DNA of 64,000 bases from CAWCGU01 sp963795195 (GCA_963795195.1 CAWCGU010000003.1:124001-188000), one strand, 5' to 3'. Positions 27,736-37,294 are shown, numbered from the stretch's first letter. The notes: generated by a model not told the origin, from the letters alone. Numbers and translations: made by a program.

Positions 27736-27799
27736 ACTATTTTCCCATTTGCAAAGGGGGGCGCGAAGACGTCCCAGGCGCTTCATATCTTGAGAGGCC

Positions 27800-29200
27800 A
27801 TGGCAAAAGCGAGCACCAGCTACCAGTGCAACGGCTGCGGGCATCGTTCCCTGCGCTGGTCGGGCCGCTGCGCCGGCTGCGGCGAGTGGAACACGCTCGT
27901 CGAGGTTCGCGTTGAGCCGCGCTCTGCCACCGGTAAGCGCAGCCCGGCGAAGGGCGGGGTTGCGCTCAGGCCGGTTGCACTGCGCGACGTCAGCACTCCC
28001 GAGGCGGCGCGGCTGGTCACTGGCATCGCCGAGTTGGACCGGGTGCTCGGCGGTGGCCTCGTGCCGGGATCGCTGGTGCTTCTGGGCGGCGCCCCCGGCA
28101 TCGGCAAGAGCACCCTCACCGGGATGGCCCTCGGCGACCTGCAGGCGCGCGGTGTCAGCACCCTCTACGTGTCCGGTGAGGAATCGGCTGCGCAGGTCCG
28201 GATGCGCGCCGAGCGGCTCGGCAGCGCCGCGCTCGACGTCCGGGTGATCGCCGAAACCTCGCTGGAGGCGGTCAGTGCGACGCTCGAGGCCGAGCGCCCC
28301 CAGGTCTGCGTGATCGATTCTGTCCAGACACTGCACACAAGCGACCTCGACGGGGCCCCGGGCTCCGTGGCCCAGGTACGAGAGGCGGCGTCGAGGCTGA
28401 TGGACGCCGCCAAGCGCGGCGGCACGGCCGTGATTCTTGTCGGCCACGTCACCAAGGAGGGAGCGGTGGCGGGTCCTCGGGTGCTCGAGCACCTCGTCGA
28501 CGCGGTCCTCCTGTTCGAAGGCGAGCGCGAGCGCAGCTATCGCACCCTACGGGCTCTCAAGAACCGCTTCGGCTCCACCAACGAGGTTGGGGTCTTCGAG
28601 ATGCGTTCCGGCGGGCTCGTCGAAGTCGCCGATCCCTCGGCGCGATTTGCGGCCGAAGCGAGTGGAGCGCCGGGCTCGGTCGTGCTCTGCTCGATGGAGG
28701 GAAGCCGGCCGCTGCTCGTCGAGGTCCAGGCGCTTGTCGCCCCGACCGAAATCGTGCCCCCCCGCCGGGTCGTCAACGGCCTCGATCGCAATCGCGTGGC
28801 GATGGCCGTGGCGGTGCTGAGCCGCCACGGCGGCCCGTCGCTGGGATCGCATGACCTCTTCGTCAACGTCGTCGGCGGAATCCGCATCGACGAGCCCGGC
28901 GTCGATCTCGCCGTCGCGCTTGCGCTGGTCTCGGCACATCGCGGGGAGCCGTTGGCCGGAGGGGATGGCCGGCCGCTGGCCTGCTTCGGTGAGATTGGCT
29001 TGACGGGTGAGCTGCGCCACGTCGGCCACCCGGAACGCAGGGCCGCAGAAGCAGTCAAGTTCGGGCTTGGGCCCGTCGTCGGGCCGCCTGCCGCAGAACC
29101 GGTTGCAGGGTTGCGGGGCGTGAAGACGCTTCGTGAGGCGCTCAAGCTGGGGCGCGGCAAGGCCGGCGGCCAGGGCCCAAAGGCTCGGTTGGTGGCCTGA
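27800..29200 (+). CDS. radA: DNA repair protein RadA
   Basis: A 466-residue RecA-like helicase that promotes branch migration in recombination. The N-terminal C4 zinc finger (YQCNGCGHRSLRWSGRCAGCGEW) is at 8-31, Walker A is GGAPGIGKST, followed by YVSGEESAAQVRMRA, the RadA-specific LKNRFGST motif and a C-terminal Lon-like domain with HDLFVNVVGGIRI. It is placed before disA as in B. subtilis, though a beta-propeller gene on the other strand is inserted between them. It is divergent from the marR-like gene. Confidence 0.96.
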   Translation: MAKASTSYQCNGCGHRSLRWSGRCAGCGEWNTLVEVRVEPRSATGKRSPAKGGVALRPVALRDVSTPEAARLVTGIAELDRVLGGGLVPGSLVLLGGAPGIGKSTLTGMALGDLQARGVSTLYVSGEESAAQVRMRAERLGSAALDVRVIAETSLEAVSATLEAERPQVCVIDSVQTLHTSDLDGAPGSVAQVREAASRLMDAAKRGGTAVILVGHVTKEGAVAGPRVLEHLVDAVLLFEGERERSYRTLRALKNRFGSTNEVGVFEMRSGGLVEVADPSARFAAEASGAPGSVVLCSMEGSRPLLVEVQALVAPTEIVPPRRVVNGLDRNRVAMAVAVLSRHGGPSLGSHDLFVNVVGGIRIDEPGVDLAVALALVSAHRGEPLAGGDGRPLACFGEIGLTGELRHVGHPERRAAEAVKFGLGPVVGPPAAEPVAGLRGVKTLREALKLGRGKAGGQGPKARLVA

Positions 29201-29219
29201 AGGAGGAGCTGGTGACCGC

Positions 29220-31041
29220 TCAGCGGCGCTTGGACGGCTTCGCCGTCAGGTTGACGCGCCGCGTGCTCTCCGTGCTGTTGCCCGCGCCGTCACCGGCGGT
29301 CACAGTGATCCGGGCGACTGCCCGGCCGCCCTTTACGAGCGCCCGCGTGGCCTGCCTTCGTGCCTTGCCCCTGACCGCGAGCCTCAGCGTGCCGCTGGCC
29401 TCGGCCTCCAGGCCCAGTGATTTCGGCCTGATCGGGAAGGTGCGGATCTTGCGCTTGGCTGCCGCCGCCTTCCCACCTTGGGATCGCTTCGGAGTCGATA
29501 CCGCCAACGTCCCGCGGGCCTGAACCGTGCAGGCCTCACTGCAGCGCGCTCCGACCTCGACCGATCCGTCCAGCCTTTGCTTGCGCTTTCCGAAAAGCGC
29601 AAGCGACGGGGCTGTGGCGTCCGAGATCACGACCTGCTGCGAACTGGTCGCCTGGCCGCCGCCGTTGCAGTAGGCGGTCTGCCCGGTGAAGATGAACGTG
29701 GTCGAGCAGCCCTCGTTGTCGTTCACCGTGAGCGTGACGTTGTAAGTGCCCGGGGCCGCGTAGGTGTGCGAGGGGCTCGGGTTTCCGTTGACGAGCGTGG
29801 TGCCGTCGCCGAAGTCCCAGGCGAATCCCGTGACGGAGCCGTCGCTGTCGCTGGAGCCAATCGCGTCGAAGACGCTCGGGAAGCCGGCGGGCAGCGGGTT
29901 CGCCGTGAAGGTGGCCGTCGGACCCTGGTTGGGGGTGATCGCGATCGACTGGCCCTGCGGGCTGTCGACGCCCGCAGCGAACGGGTTTCCGGCCAGGCCG
30001 ATGAGCTCGCCGCTTGCAGCAATGCTGTAGCCGGAGGCCGATGCAGCAGGCGGGACGTTCGAGCCGTAGAGCCGATCCCCGCCCGGCGCCATGGCCAGCC
30101 ACGCGGGCGCCTGTCCGGCGAACGGCGAATTAGCCAGAGCGATCAGGGTGCCGTCGCCGGCGACGTTGAAGCCTGCGATGAAGTTGGTGTTGGCCGAGCC
30201 GGCGTAGAGGCGGCTCCCGTCAGGGGTGAGGGCAAGCGGGCTTGGGGTGGCCACCAGTGGCGTCACGACGGGCCCGCCAACCTGAACCAGCGCGCCGTCC
30301 GGCTCGATCCGCATCACCGAGATGGTGCCGCTGCCGATGTTGGCGACGTAAAGGTGGCGGCCGTTCGGCGCGACCACGATCGGGCTGGCGAAATCCTGGC
30401 CGGTGTCGAATGTGCCACCCCCCGGCAGAGGGTTGAGCGAACCGCCTGGACCGATGTTGAATGCTCGGATGTTGTCCGGCGCGTTTCCCTCGGTGGTGTA
30501 GAGGTGCTCACCGTCCGGCGTGATGGCCACGAAAAGGGGCGATGTCGTGTTCGCGTCACCGCCGGGAATTGCAGTGAGACTTCCGTTTGGCGGCAATGGA
30601 ATATCCCCGGACGCCTGTGCTGTCCTTGGCCACGTAGAGACGTTTCCCGTCAGGGGTGATCGCGATCCCGTAGAGGGGCCCGGCGCCGTTCTGCGCGGGC
30701 ACCCCGGGAGCCGGGCTGAGTGAGCCGTCCGCGGCGGCCAGGTATTTGTGGACTTGGCCGACGTTGCCGCCCGTGACTCCGGCCACGTACACGCGAGTGC
30801 CGTCGGGCGTGACCGCGACCCCCTGCGCACCGGCTGCCGGGTCTGGTGATCCCGGCAGGGGCGCGAGGCTTCCGTCGGCGGCTATATCGAGGAAGGCGAT
30901 GGTTTGGCTGGCGCGTCCCGTCACGTACGCCGTGCGCTCCGCCTGTGCGGCGGACATTGGGCCCGCGAGCAGACCCAGGCCCGCGAACGCACAAAAAGTC
31001 AACGCCGCGCTGCGCCTCGAACGTCGTCCCGCGTCGCCCAT
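29220..31041 (-). CDS. Exported beta-propeller (YVTN/lactonase-like) protein with PKD domain, frameshifted
   Basis: It has a signal peptide (about 1-34), then repeated blade units of the form GVAVTPDGTRVYVA / ITPDGEHLYT / VAPNGRHLYVANIGSG, a PKD domain (SSDSDGSVTGFAWDFGDG to TVNDNEGC), and a basic Ig-like C-terminal tail with Cys pairs. It is probably a cell-surface binding protein rather than a lactonase, as no catalytic residues are evident. The frame from ATG 31041 stops at 30556 after KDSTGVRGYSIAA. The blades resume in the next frame with NGSLTAIPGGD. One extra base in the run at 30586-30588 explains this. Corrected length is about 606 residues. Confidence 0.78.
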
Positions 31042-31099
31042 TTACGCCCGCGAGGCTAGCCGATCGTGCCTGGAGTGTTGGATTTGGACAAGAGCCCGC

Positions 31100-31126
31100 T
31101 TGACAAACGCCATTCCGAGCTATCAA
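31100..31126 (+). promoter_or_regulatory. Candidate promoter for disA
   Basis: TTGACA (31100-31105) with TATCAA at 31121-31126 (15-base spacing) lies about 50 bases ahead of disA, in the divergent gap. The perfect -35 is convincing; the -10 choice is less certain. Confidence 0.45.
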
Positions 31127-31174
31127 CACGGATATTCCGAGAAGGATGCGAAAAAAAATGTTCTGCCATGATGA

Positions 31175-32299
31175 ATGCCGATGGCACCGGTCTCGGGTGA
31201 CGAGCTTCACGAACTGGAGGCACGTCAGGACCCGCGGCTGATGCGGGCCCTGGATATGGTCGCTCCAGGAACCGCTCTACGTGAGGGGATAGACAACGTC
31301 GTCTACTCACGTACCGGCGCGCTGATCGTGATCGGCGAGCCCGACGAGATTTCCTTCCTGTTCTCCGGTGGAATCAAGCTCAGCACCGAATACACGCCCG
31401 CGCTGCTCTACCAGCTTGCGAAGATGGACGGTGCGATCGTGATCGATCCCCGGACCAAGGGGATCGCGTGGGCGAACGTGCAGTTGATGCCCGATCCCAC
31501 GATTCTGTCGATGGAGACGGGCACTCGCCATCGCACCGCTGAGCGCGTCTCCAAGCAGACCGACGCGCTGGTGATCGCGGTCTCGCAGCGCCGCGACGTG
31601 GTCTCGCTCTACGTGGAGGGGGTCAAGTACATCCTCCAGGACATCTCGACCGTGCTGAGCAAGGCCAACCAGGGGCTGGCTACGCTCGAGAAGTACCGCG
31701 CCCGGCTCGACCAGGTCTCAGGACGGCTGACCGCGCTGGAGTTTGAGGGTGGGGCCTCGCTCTACGACATGCTCTCCGTGCTTCAGCGAGCCGAGATGGT
31801 GACCCGGATGGCTTCGGAGGTCGAGCGCTACATCATCGAGCTCGGCAGCGAGGGCCGGCTGATCGAGATGCAGCTCGAGGACACCGTGATCGGGGTGATG
31901 GGTGAGCGGGCGGCGCTGTTGCGCGACTACATCACCATCGACACCGAACAGGCGGTCGAGGCGGCGCTGACCGAGCTCGCCCGTGTCGACCACACCGACC
32001 TGCTCGACTTCGGTCATCTGGCCGAGCTGCTCGGATACGACCGCAAGACGAACACGCTCGACTACCACGTGTCGCCGCGCGGCTACCGGCTGCTCAGCCG
32101 GATTCCCCGCCTGCCGCGGCTGGTGTCGCAGAAGATCGTTCGCCGCTTCGGCAGCCTCGAGGAGATCATGGCCGCACCCGACGGCGAGCTCGAAGCGATC
32201 GAGGGGGTGGGGGAAACCCGTGCGAAGGACATCCGCGAGGGCCTGCGCAGACTTCAACTTCAGGAGATCGACGTTGTCGATCGATACACGCAGCACTGA
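31175..32299 (+). CDS. disA: DNA integrity scanning diadenylate cyclase
   Basis: A 374-residue enzyme that condenses two ATP to cyclic di-AMP and scans DNA for branched structures. The DAC domain has MDGAIVIDP (DGA, residues 85-87) and GTRHRTAERVSKQTD (RHR, 118-120). A helical spine follows, and the C-terminal HhH domain (EEIMAAPDGELEAIEGVGETRAKDI) binds DNA. ATG 31175 and ATG 31181 are both possible starts. It follows radA, which in B. subtilis modulates DisA. The carD gene begins shortly downstream on the same strand. No c-di-AMP riboswitch was recognised in the window. Confidence 0.96.
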   Translation: MPMAPVSGDELHELEARQDPRLMRALDMVAPGTALREGIDNVVYSRTGALIVIGEPDEISFLFSGGIKLSTEYTPALLYQLAKMDGAIVIDPRTKGIAWANVQLMPDPTILSMETGTRHRTAERVSKQTDALVIAVSQRRDVVSLYVEGVKYILQDISTVLSKANQGLATLEKYRARLDQVSGRLTALEFEGGASLYDMLSVLQRAEMVTRMASEVERYIIELGSEGRLIEMQLEDTVIGVMGERAALLRDYITIDTEQAVEAALTELARVDHTDLLDFGHLAELLGYDRKTNTLDYHVSPRGYRLLSRIPRLPRLVSQKIVRRFGSLEEIMAAPDGELEAIEGVGETRAKDIREGLRRLQLQEIDVVDRYTQH

Positions 32300-32368
32300 C
32301 GGCCGCCGCCGGCGGCTGTCCCAACGTAAAGGAGGACTCAAATTCCGGAGCTAGCAACCGAGGGAGAG

Positions 32369-32908
32369 TTGGACGTCGGCCTCGAAGTCGAAGTTCCCAT
32401 CTGCGAGTTTGCAGTGGGCGACAACGTGGTCTATCCCCACCATGGGGCCGGCGTAGTCGTCAAGAGGGAGAGCAGGTCGATGATGGGGGAAGCCCAGGAT
32501 TACCTGACGATCAAGATCCACCACAACGATATGACCGTGATGGTCCCGGCCGCGAACGCACATCTGGCCGGTCTCCGCCGCGTCATCGCCGGCGAAGAGG
32601 TGGACAAGGTCATTGACGTGCTGACCGGAGAACTCTCCGAGATGCCCAAGAACTGGAACCGCCGGTTCAAGTTCAATCGCGAGAAGATCCGAACCGGTGA
32701 CGTGTTCGAGCTCGCCGAGGTGGTTCGCAACCTCGCCATTCGCGAGTGGGAGAAGGGACTGTCCACGGGTGAGAAGCAGATGTACACCCGTGCCAAGAAG
32801 ATCCTCGCCTCCGAGTTCATGTACGCGCTGGACAAGGACGAGGACGGCGCAGAGCTGTATCTCGACGAGTTGCTGGAGGAGCGCTTCGGCGCCCAGGCAA
32901 CCGTCTGA
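32369..32908 (+). CDS. carD: CarD-family transcriptional regulator
   Basis: A protein of about 180 residues that binds RNA polymerase beta and stabilises the open promoter complex. The N-terminal Tudor-like RID domain begins CEFAVGDNVVYPHHGAGVV, followed by MVPAANAHLAGLRRV. The helical C-terminal domain includes WNRRFKFNREKIRTGDVFELAEVVRNLA. TTG 32369 has GAGGGAG close upstream. However, a perfect AAGGAGG at 32329-32335 is placed 6 bases before an in-frame ATT codon at 32342, which would add nine residues (see findings). It is followed by ispD, as in mycobacteria. Confidence 0.94.
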   Translation: MDVGLEVEVPICEFAVGDNVVYPHHGAGVVVKRESRSMMGEAQDYLTIKIHHNDMTVMVPAANAHLAGLRRVIAGEEVDKVIDVLTGELSEMPKNWNRRFKFNREKIRTGDVFELAEVVRNLAIREWEKGLSTGEKQMYTRAKKILASEFMYALDKDEDGAELYLDELLEERFGAQATV

Positions 32909-32932
32909 GCTGGCGTTGATCCGGGGCGTGGC

Positions 32933-33604
32933 TTGGTGACACCGGGCCACGCCACCGCGATCATCGCCGCCGCCGGGCTCGGTGAGCGCCTCGGGGAAGC
33001 GATGCCCAAGGCCCTCGTCGAGGTCGGCGGCGTGCCGCTGTTCCAATGGTCTGTGCAAGCCCTGCAAGCCGCCCAGTCGATCGGTGAGATCGTGATCGCC
33101 GTTCCCGCCGGCCACGAGCGGGCGTTCGAGGGCTGCGGCGCCTCGGTCGTGCCGGGCGGAGCATCGCGCTCCGAGTCGGTAAGTGCGGCACTCGAGCTGG
33201 TCACGACTGCGGCGGTCGTGGTTCACGACGCCGCGCGACCGCTTGTCGATCCCGAGCTCTTCGACGCGGTGCTGCAGACCCTCGACGCGGAGAGCTGTGA
33301 CGCCGTCGTCGCGGCGACCCCGGTGACCGACACGATCAAGGAGGTGGCCCGGGCTCGCGAGGTGGACCGCACGCTCGACCGGTCGAGCCTCTGGGCGGCG
33401 CAGACTCCGCAGGCGTTTCGTGCCGAGGCACTACGGAATGCGCTGGCCTCGACCTCTCTGCTCGCCCAGGCGACCGACGACGCCTTGCTGGTCGAGCGCA
33501 TCGGCGGCCGGGTCGTGCTCCACGAAGCGCCCCGTGAGAACTTCAAGGTGACGACGCCGCTGGATCTGAGGCTCGCGGAGCTGCTGCTGGCGGAGCGAGG
33601 CTAG
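32933..33604 (+). CDS. ispD: 2-C-methyl-D-erythritol 4-phosphate cytidylyltransferase
   Basis: A 223-residue MEP-pathway enzyme activating methylerythritol phosphate with CTP. It shows the nucleotidyltransferase start AIIAAAGLGERLGEAMPKALVEVGG (G-x-G-x-R replaced by GLGERLG with the conserved Lys), VVVHDAARPLV, VAATPVTDTIKEV and TPQAFRAEAL. The start is TTG 32933 or GTG 32936. It follows carD and is separated from ispF by a PHP-family phosphatase gene. Confidence 0.94.
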   Translation: MVTPGHATAIIAAAGLGERLGEAMPKALVEVGGVPLFQWSVQALQAAQSIGEIVIAVPAGHERAFEGCGASVVPGGASRSESVSAALELVTTAAVVVHDAARPLVDPELFDAVLQTLDAESCDAVVAATPVTDTIKEVARAREVDRTLDRSSLWAAQTPQAFRAEALRNALASTSLLAQATDDALLVERIGGRVVLHEAPRENFKVTTPLDLRLAELLLAERG

Positions 33605-33608
33605 GAGG

Positions 33609-34433
33609 ATGCTTACCGACTACCACCTGCATCTGCGGCCGGACGACGACGATACGCCGGCGGAGCGCTACTTCACCACCGAGAACGTCGACCGCTACCT
33701 CGAGGCTGCCTCGGAGGCCGGGATCGGGGAGCTTGGCGTCTCGGAGCACATCCATCGCTTCAGCGAGGCGCTGGCGATCTGGCGCCATCCGTTCTGGGTC
33801 GAGCACGCTCATGACGATCTCGCCGCCTACTGCGAGTTCGTGCGCTCGACTCCGCTGCGGCTCGGAATCGAGATGGATTTCGTGGCGGGTGCCGAGGACC
33901 GAATCGCCACCTTGCTGGACGCGTATGACTTCGATTACGTCGTCGGCTCCGTCCATTTCGTCGCCGAGCGGGCGGTCGACCATCCTGGCTACGACATCTG
34001 GGAGTCCGACGGCGACCCCGACGAGGTCTGGGCGCGGTACTTCGAGACGCTTGCCGAGGCGATTCGCAGCGGGCTCTTCGACCTGCTCGCCCATCCCGAC
34101 CTGGTCAAGGTGTGGGGGAGTGGACGCCCTGGCCCCAGCAGGGACCCCCGCTTTCACTACGAGCCGGCCGTCCAGGCGATCGCTGACACCGGCATCGCCG
34201 TCGAAGTCTCGACAGCCGGGCTGCGCAAGCCGGTGGGGGAGATCTACCCGGCCCGTGCCCTCGCCGAGATGTGCGTGGACGCCGGCGCCGCGTTCTCGCT
34301 TTCCTCCGACGCCCACCTGCCCGAGCACGTCGGCTACGCCTACGATCAGGCGGTGGATTTCATGGCCGACCTAGGTATCACCGAGCTGGCGGTCTTCGAG
34401 CGGCGCCAGAGGCGGATGGAGCCGCTGGGATGA
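33609..34433 (+). CDS. PHP-domain phosphoesterase, histidinol-phosphatase-like
   Basis: A 274-residue PHP-superfamily metallo-phosphatase with the metal ligands in place: DYHLHLRPDD at the N-terminus, GVSEHIHR, GIEMDFV, GSVHFV, LLAHPDLVK and SLSSDAHLPEHVG. It most resembles HisK-type histidinol phosphatases, but location alone (between ispD and ispF) gives no support for histidine synthesis, so the substrate remains open. It starts 4 bases after ispD and overlaps ispF by 4 bases (ATGA), so it is firmly within this operon. Confidence 0.85.
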   Translation: MLTDYHLHLRPDDDDTPAERYFTTENVDRYLEAASEAGIGELGVSEHIHRFSEALAIWRHPFWVEHAHDDLAAYCEFVRSTPLRLGIEMDFVAGAEDRIATLLDAYDFDYVVGSVHFVAERAVDHPGYDIWESDGDPDEVWARYFETLAEAIRSGLFDLLAHPDLVKVWGSGRPGPSRDPRFHYEPAVQAIADTGIAVEVSTAGLRKPVGEIYPARALAEMCVDAGAAFSLSSDAHLPEHVGYAYDQAVDFMADLGITELAVFERRQRRMEPLG

Positions 34434-34882
34434 GGATCGGGATCGGTTACGACAGCCATCGCTTCGCCGAAGGCCGCCGGCTGGTGCTTGGCGGCGTCGA
34501 GATTCCGCACGGCCTCGGCCTCGAAGGCCACTCCGACGCCGACGCCCTCACCCACGCGATCACCGATGCGATCCTCGGCGCCTGCGGAGCCGGCGACATC
34601 GGCGGGATGTTCCCGGACGACGACGATTCCTGGAAGGACGCGGATTCGGTCGAGCTGCTGCGGGTCGCGCTCGCCGGCCTGCCGGGTCGCGTCGTCAACG
34701 TCGACGCGACAGTGGTCTGCGAGAGCCCGCGGCTGGCTGAGCATCGGGTCGAGATGGAGCGAATTCTCGGCGAGGTCATGTCGGCGCCGGTAAGCGTCAA
34801 GGCGACCACCAACGAGGGGATGGGCTGGATCGGGCGCGGAGAGGGTATAGCCGCGATAGCGGTCGCCCTCGTGGACACCTAG
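34430..34882 (+). CDS. ispF: 2-C-methyl-D-erythritol 2,4-cyclodiphosphate synthase
   Basis: A 150-residue zinc-dependent MEP-pathway enzyme. It shows RIGIGYDSHRFAEGR with metal Asp and His, the signature GHSDADALTHAITDAILGA, GDIGGMFPDDD and VKATTNEGMGWIGRGEGIAAIA. The ATG at 34430 overlaps the PHP gene stop; upstream in-frame sequence is shadow. With ispD it supplies isoprenoid precursors. Confidence 0.96.
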   Translation: MRIGIGYDSHRFAEGRRLVLGGVEIPHGLGLEGHSDADALTHAITDAILGACGAGDIGGMFPDDDDSWKDADSVELLRVALAGLPGRVVNVDATVVCESPRLAEHRVEMERILGEVMSAPVSVKATTNEGMGWIGRGEGIAAIAVALVDT

Positions 34883-34891
34883 AGTTACGCC

Positions 34892-36571
34892 ATGGCCATC
34901 AGAGACAGAATCGAAAAGATTGCGGCAGGCGCCAGTCGCCTTCCCGCCGGCCCGCTCGGCCAGCTCGGCGACGCTCCCTTCAACGCCAGAACGCTCTACG
35001 AAGCCGGAGTGCTGAAGCCGGCCCGGCCGGACAAGATGGCGCGAGCGATGCGCGAGCTGCGCCGCTGGGGCGCCGGACCGGCCGCTGGGGTCGCCGCAGC
35101 AGCCGTCACCGTGGGCGACCAGCCCGGCCTGATCGACGAAACGGGCACCCTCACCTATGCCGACATGCAGCGGCGCTCGAACGCCCTTGCCCGCGGCCTG
35201 CGCGAGGCGGGGATCAAACCCGGGGACGGGATCGCGATCATGGCCCGGAACCACCGCGGATTCATCGACGCGACGCTGGCCACCGCCAAGCTCGGCGCAA
35301 GCGCGTTGTACATGAACACAGGCTTCGCCGCCCCTCAGCTCGCCGACGTCGTCAAGCGCGAGGAGCCGGCGGCGCTGATCTACGACGAGGAGTTCACGGG
35401 ACTGCTCGCGGACGCGTTCGCGGCGGGCGAGGAAGACGGACTGAAGCGCTTCGTCGCCTGGGGCGGCGCCGAGGCCGAGGCCGGCGCCGACGCGAGCATC
35501 GACGAGCTGATCGAAGCCGGAAGCGGTGACGACCTCGATCCACCACCGACCTCGGCGCGCTTCGTGATCTTGACCTCGGGCACGACCGGAACGCCGAAGG
35601 GCGCGCAGCGCGGGCAGCCGGACACGCTTGCTCCGGTCGCGGCGATGTTCTCGCGGATCCCGCTGCGTTCCGACGAGCGGACGGTGATCGCGGCGCCGCT
35701 GTTTCACTCGTGGGGTTTCGCTCACTTCCAGCTCGGTCTCTCGTTGCGCTCGACCTTTGTCCTGCGTCGCCGCTTCGATCCGGAGGAGACGCTCAAGGCG
35801 GTCGAGCAAACGGGGGCCACGGCGCTCGTCGTCGTGCCGGTGATGCTGCAGAGGATTCTCGAGTTGCCGCAGGAGACACTCGCGAAGTACGACCTCTTCG
35901 GGCTCCGGGTAGTGGCGGCGAGCGGCTCGGCCCTGCCCGGGCCTCTGGCCACGAGCTGGATGGACACCTTCGGTGAGAACCTCTACAACCTCTACGGGTC
36001 CACCGAGGTGGCCTGGGCCACGATTGCGACCCCTGAGGATCTGCGCATGGCCCCCGGAACAGCGGGGCTACCGCCGCGCGGCACCGTCCTGAGGATCGTC
36101 GACGAGAACGGCAACGACGTGCCGCAGGGAGACACGGGGCGCATCTTCGTCGGCAACGAGATGGCCTTCGAGGGTTATACGGGCGGCGGCGGCAAGGAGA
36201 ACCTCGAGGGCCTGCTTTCCAGCGGCGACGTCGGCCACCTCGATGAAGCGGGTCGGCTCTTCATCGACGGCCGTGACGACGAGATGATCGTCTCCGGCGG
36301 TGAGAACGTCTTCCCGCGCGAGGTCGAGGACCTGCTCGCCGGCCACGAAGCCGTCAAAGAGGTGGCGGTGATCGGGGTCGAGGACGAGGAGTTCGGCCAG
36401 CGCCTCAAGGCGTTTGTAGTCGTCGACGACGGAGGCAGCCTCGATGAGGACGAGGTCAGGGAGTACGTCAAGGAGAACCTGGCTCGCTACAAGGTCCCAC
36501 GGGAGGTCGCGTTCCTCGATGAGCTGCCGCGAAACGCGACGGGTAAGATTCTGAAGCGAGAGCTCACCTAG
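34892..36571 (+). CDS. Acyl-CoA synthetase (AMP-forming)
   Basis: A 559-residue ANL-superfamily ligase converting a carboxylic acid, ATP and CoA to acyl-CoA. Motifs are the P-loop-like ILTSGTTGTPKGAQRG, NLYGSTEVAWATI (A5), SSGDVGHLDEAGRLFIDGRDDEMIVSGGENVFPREVE (A7-A8) and the catalytic Lys near PRNATGKILKREL (A10). It is a fatty-acid type by overall look; chain length cannot be told. An N-terminal extension of about 60 residues precedes the core. It begins 10 bases after ispF and lies at the edge of the conserved block. Confidence 0.93.
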   Translation: MAIRDRIEKIAAGASRLPAGPLGQLGDAPFNARTLYEAGVLKPARPDKMARAMRELRRWGAGPAAGVAAAAVTVGDQPGLIDETGTLTYADMQRRSNALARGLREAGIKPGDGIAIMARNHRGFIDATLATAKLGASALYMNTGFAAPQLADVVKREEPAALIYDEEFTGLLADAFAAGEEDGLKRFVAWGGAEAEAGADASIDELIEAGSGDDLDPPPTSARFVILTSGTTGTPKGAQRGQPDTLAPVAAMFSRIPLRSDERTVIAAPLFHSWGFAHFQLGLSLRSTFVLRRRFDPEETLKAVEQTGATALVVVPVMLQRILELPQETLAKYDLFGLRVVAASGSALPGPLATSWMDTFGENLYNLYGSTEVAWATIATPEDLRMAPGTAGLPPRGTVLRIVDENGNDVPQGDTGRIFVGNEMAFEGYTGGGGKENLEGLLSSGDVGHLDEAGRLFIDGRDDEMIVSGGENVFPREVEDLLAGHEAVKEVAVIGVEDEEFGQRLKAFVVVDDGGSLDEDEVREYVKENLARYKVPREVAFLDELPRNATGKILKRELT

Positions 36572-36583
36572 TCAGCGCCGGGT

Positions 36584-36718
36584 TCAGGGACCAGGAACAG
36601 CGCCCCCGAGCAGGCTCCCGAAGCCGAAGCCGCCCAGTAGGCTGCCGAGCTGGCCGCCGCCGCCGACCGGACCGATCCCACCCAGCAGGTCCCAGGCGTT
36701 GTCGGCCAGACCCAGCAT
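36584..36718 (-). CDS. Possible 44-residue Gly-rich peptide
   Basis: The frame begins with ATG 36718, overlapping a TGA as TGATG, and encodes MLGLADNAWDLLGGI, then a Gly/Leu-rich tail ending GGAVPGP. It could be a small hydrophobic secreted or membrane peptide, or the tail of the neighbouring secreted protein displaced by another indel. There is no independent ribosome binding site. Low certainty. Confidence 0.3.
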   Translation of the reverse strand: MLGLADNAWDLLGGIGPVGGGGQLGSLLGGFGFGSLLGGAVPGP

Positions 36719-36778
36719 CAATCGGCGAGCAGTCCGTCGAGCATCCCCAGGAAGCTGGGGTCAAGCGTCGACGTCAAC

Positions 36779-37294
36779 TTAGGTGGGCAGCTCCGGCAGG
36801 CCGGCTTCGCAGGCCGCACGGACGGCGTTGGCTGCCGCCTCGAGCTGCGCTTTGTTCGCCTCCGGCAGGTACTGCGAGACGCTCTCGATCGTGTCCGCGG
36901 CGTGCGCGCAAGCTTCGGTCGCAACCCCGATCAGACCGGTCAGGTCGAGCTGCAGAGCGGCGGGCGCCTGCGGAAAGGCGTCCACGTAGGTGCCGATGTT
37001 GCGCGCCTGCAGACGCCCGACCTTGCCGAGAGCGTTGGCGGCTGCGGTGCCGTTGACGCTCTCGGCCTCCCTGGTGGCCGCGCCGGTCTGCCTGCGGTTG
37101 CGCTTGAGCGCTCCGCGAGCGGCGACGTCGTTGTCGCTGCGAATTGCAGCCTTGAAGTCGTGCAGGGCGCCGACGGCTCTCTGTACATGGAGATCGACCG
37201 ACCGCGGTGACGGACTCGGGTGAGCCTGCGCGGCCGGCGAAACGACGAGAACCGCAAGCACTGCGAACCCGGTGAACATCGAGATCCTTCTCAT
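36779..37294 (-). CDS. Secreted hypothetical helical protein
   Basis: A 171-residue protein with a clear signal peptide (MRRISMFTGFAVLAVLVVSPAAQAH) and then an Ala-rich, mostly helical body with three Cys in the C-terminal half (EACAHAADTIE, AACEAGL). No known family was recognised. The frame ends at TAA 36779-36781. Ignoring one base (near 36781), the sequence continues as KLTSTLDPSFLGMLDGLLAD to a TGA at 36718-36720, which looks like a natural end, so a single-base insertion is possible here too. Confidence 0.7.
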   Translation of the reverse strand: MRRISMFTGFAVLAVLVVSPAAQAHPSPSPRSVDLHVQRAVGALHDFKAAIRSDNDVAARGALKRNRRQTGAATREAESVNGTAAANALGKVGRLQARNIGTYVDAFPQAPAALQLDLTGLIGVATEACAHAADTIESVSQYLPEANKAQLEAAANAVRAACEAGLPELPT

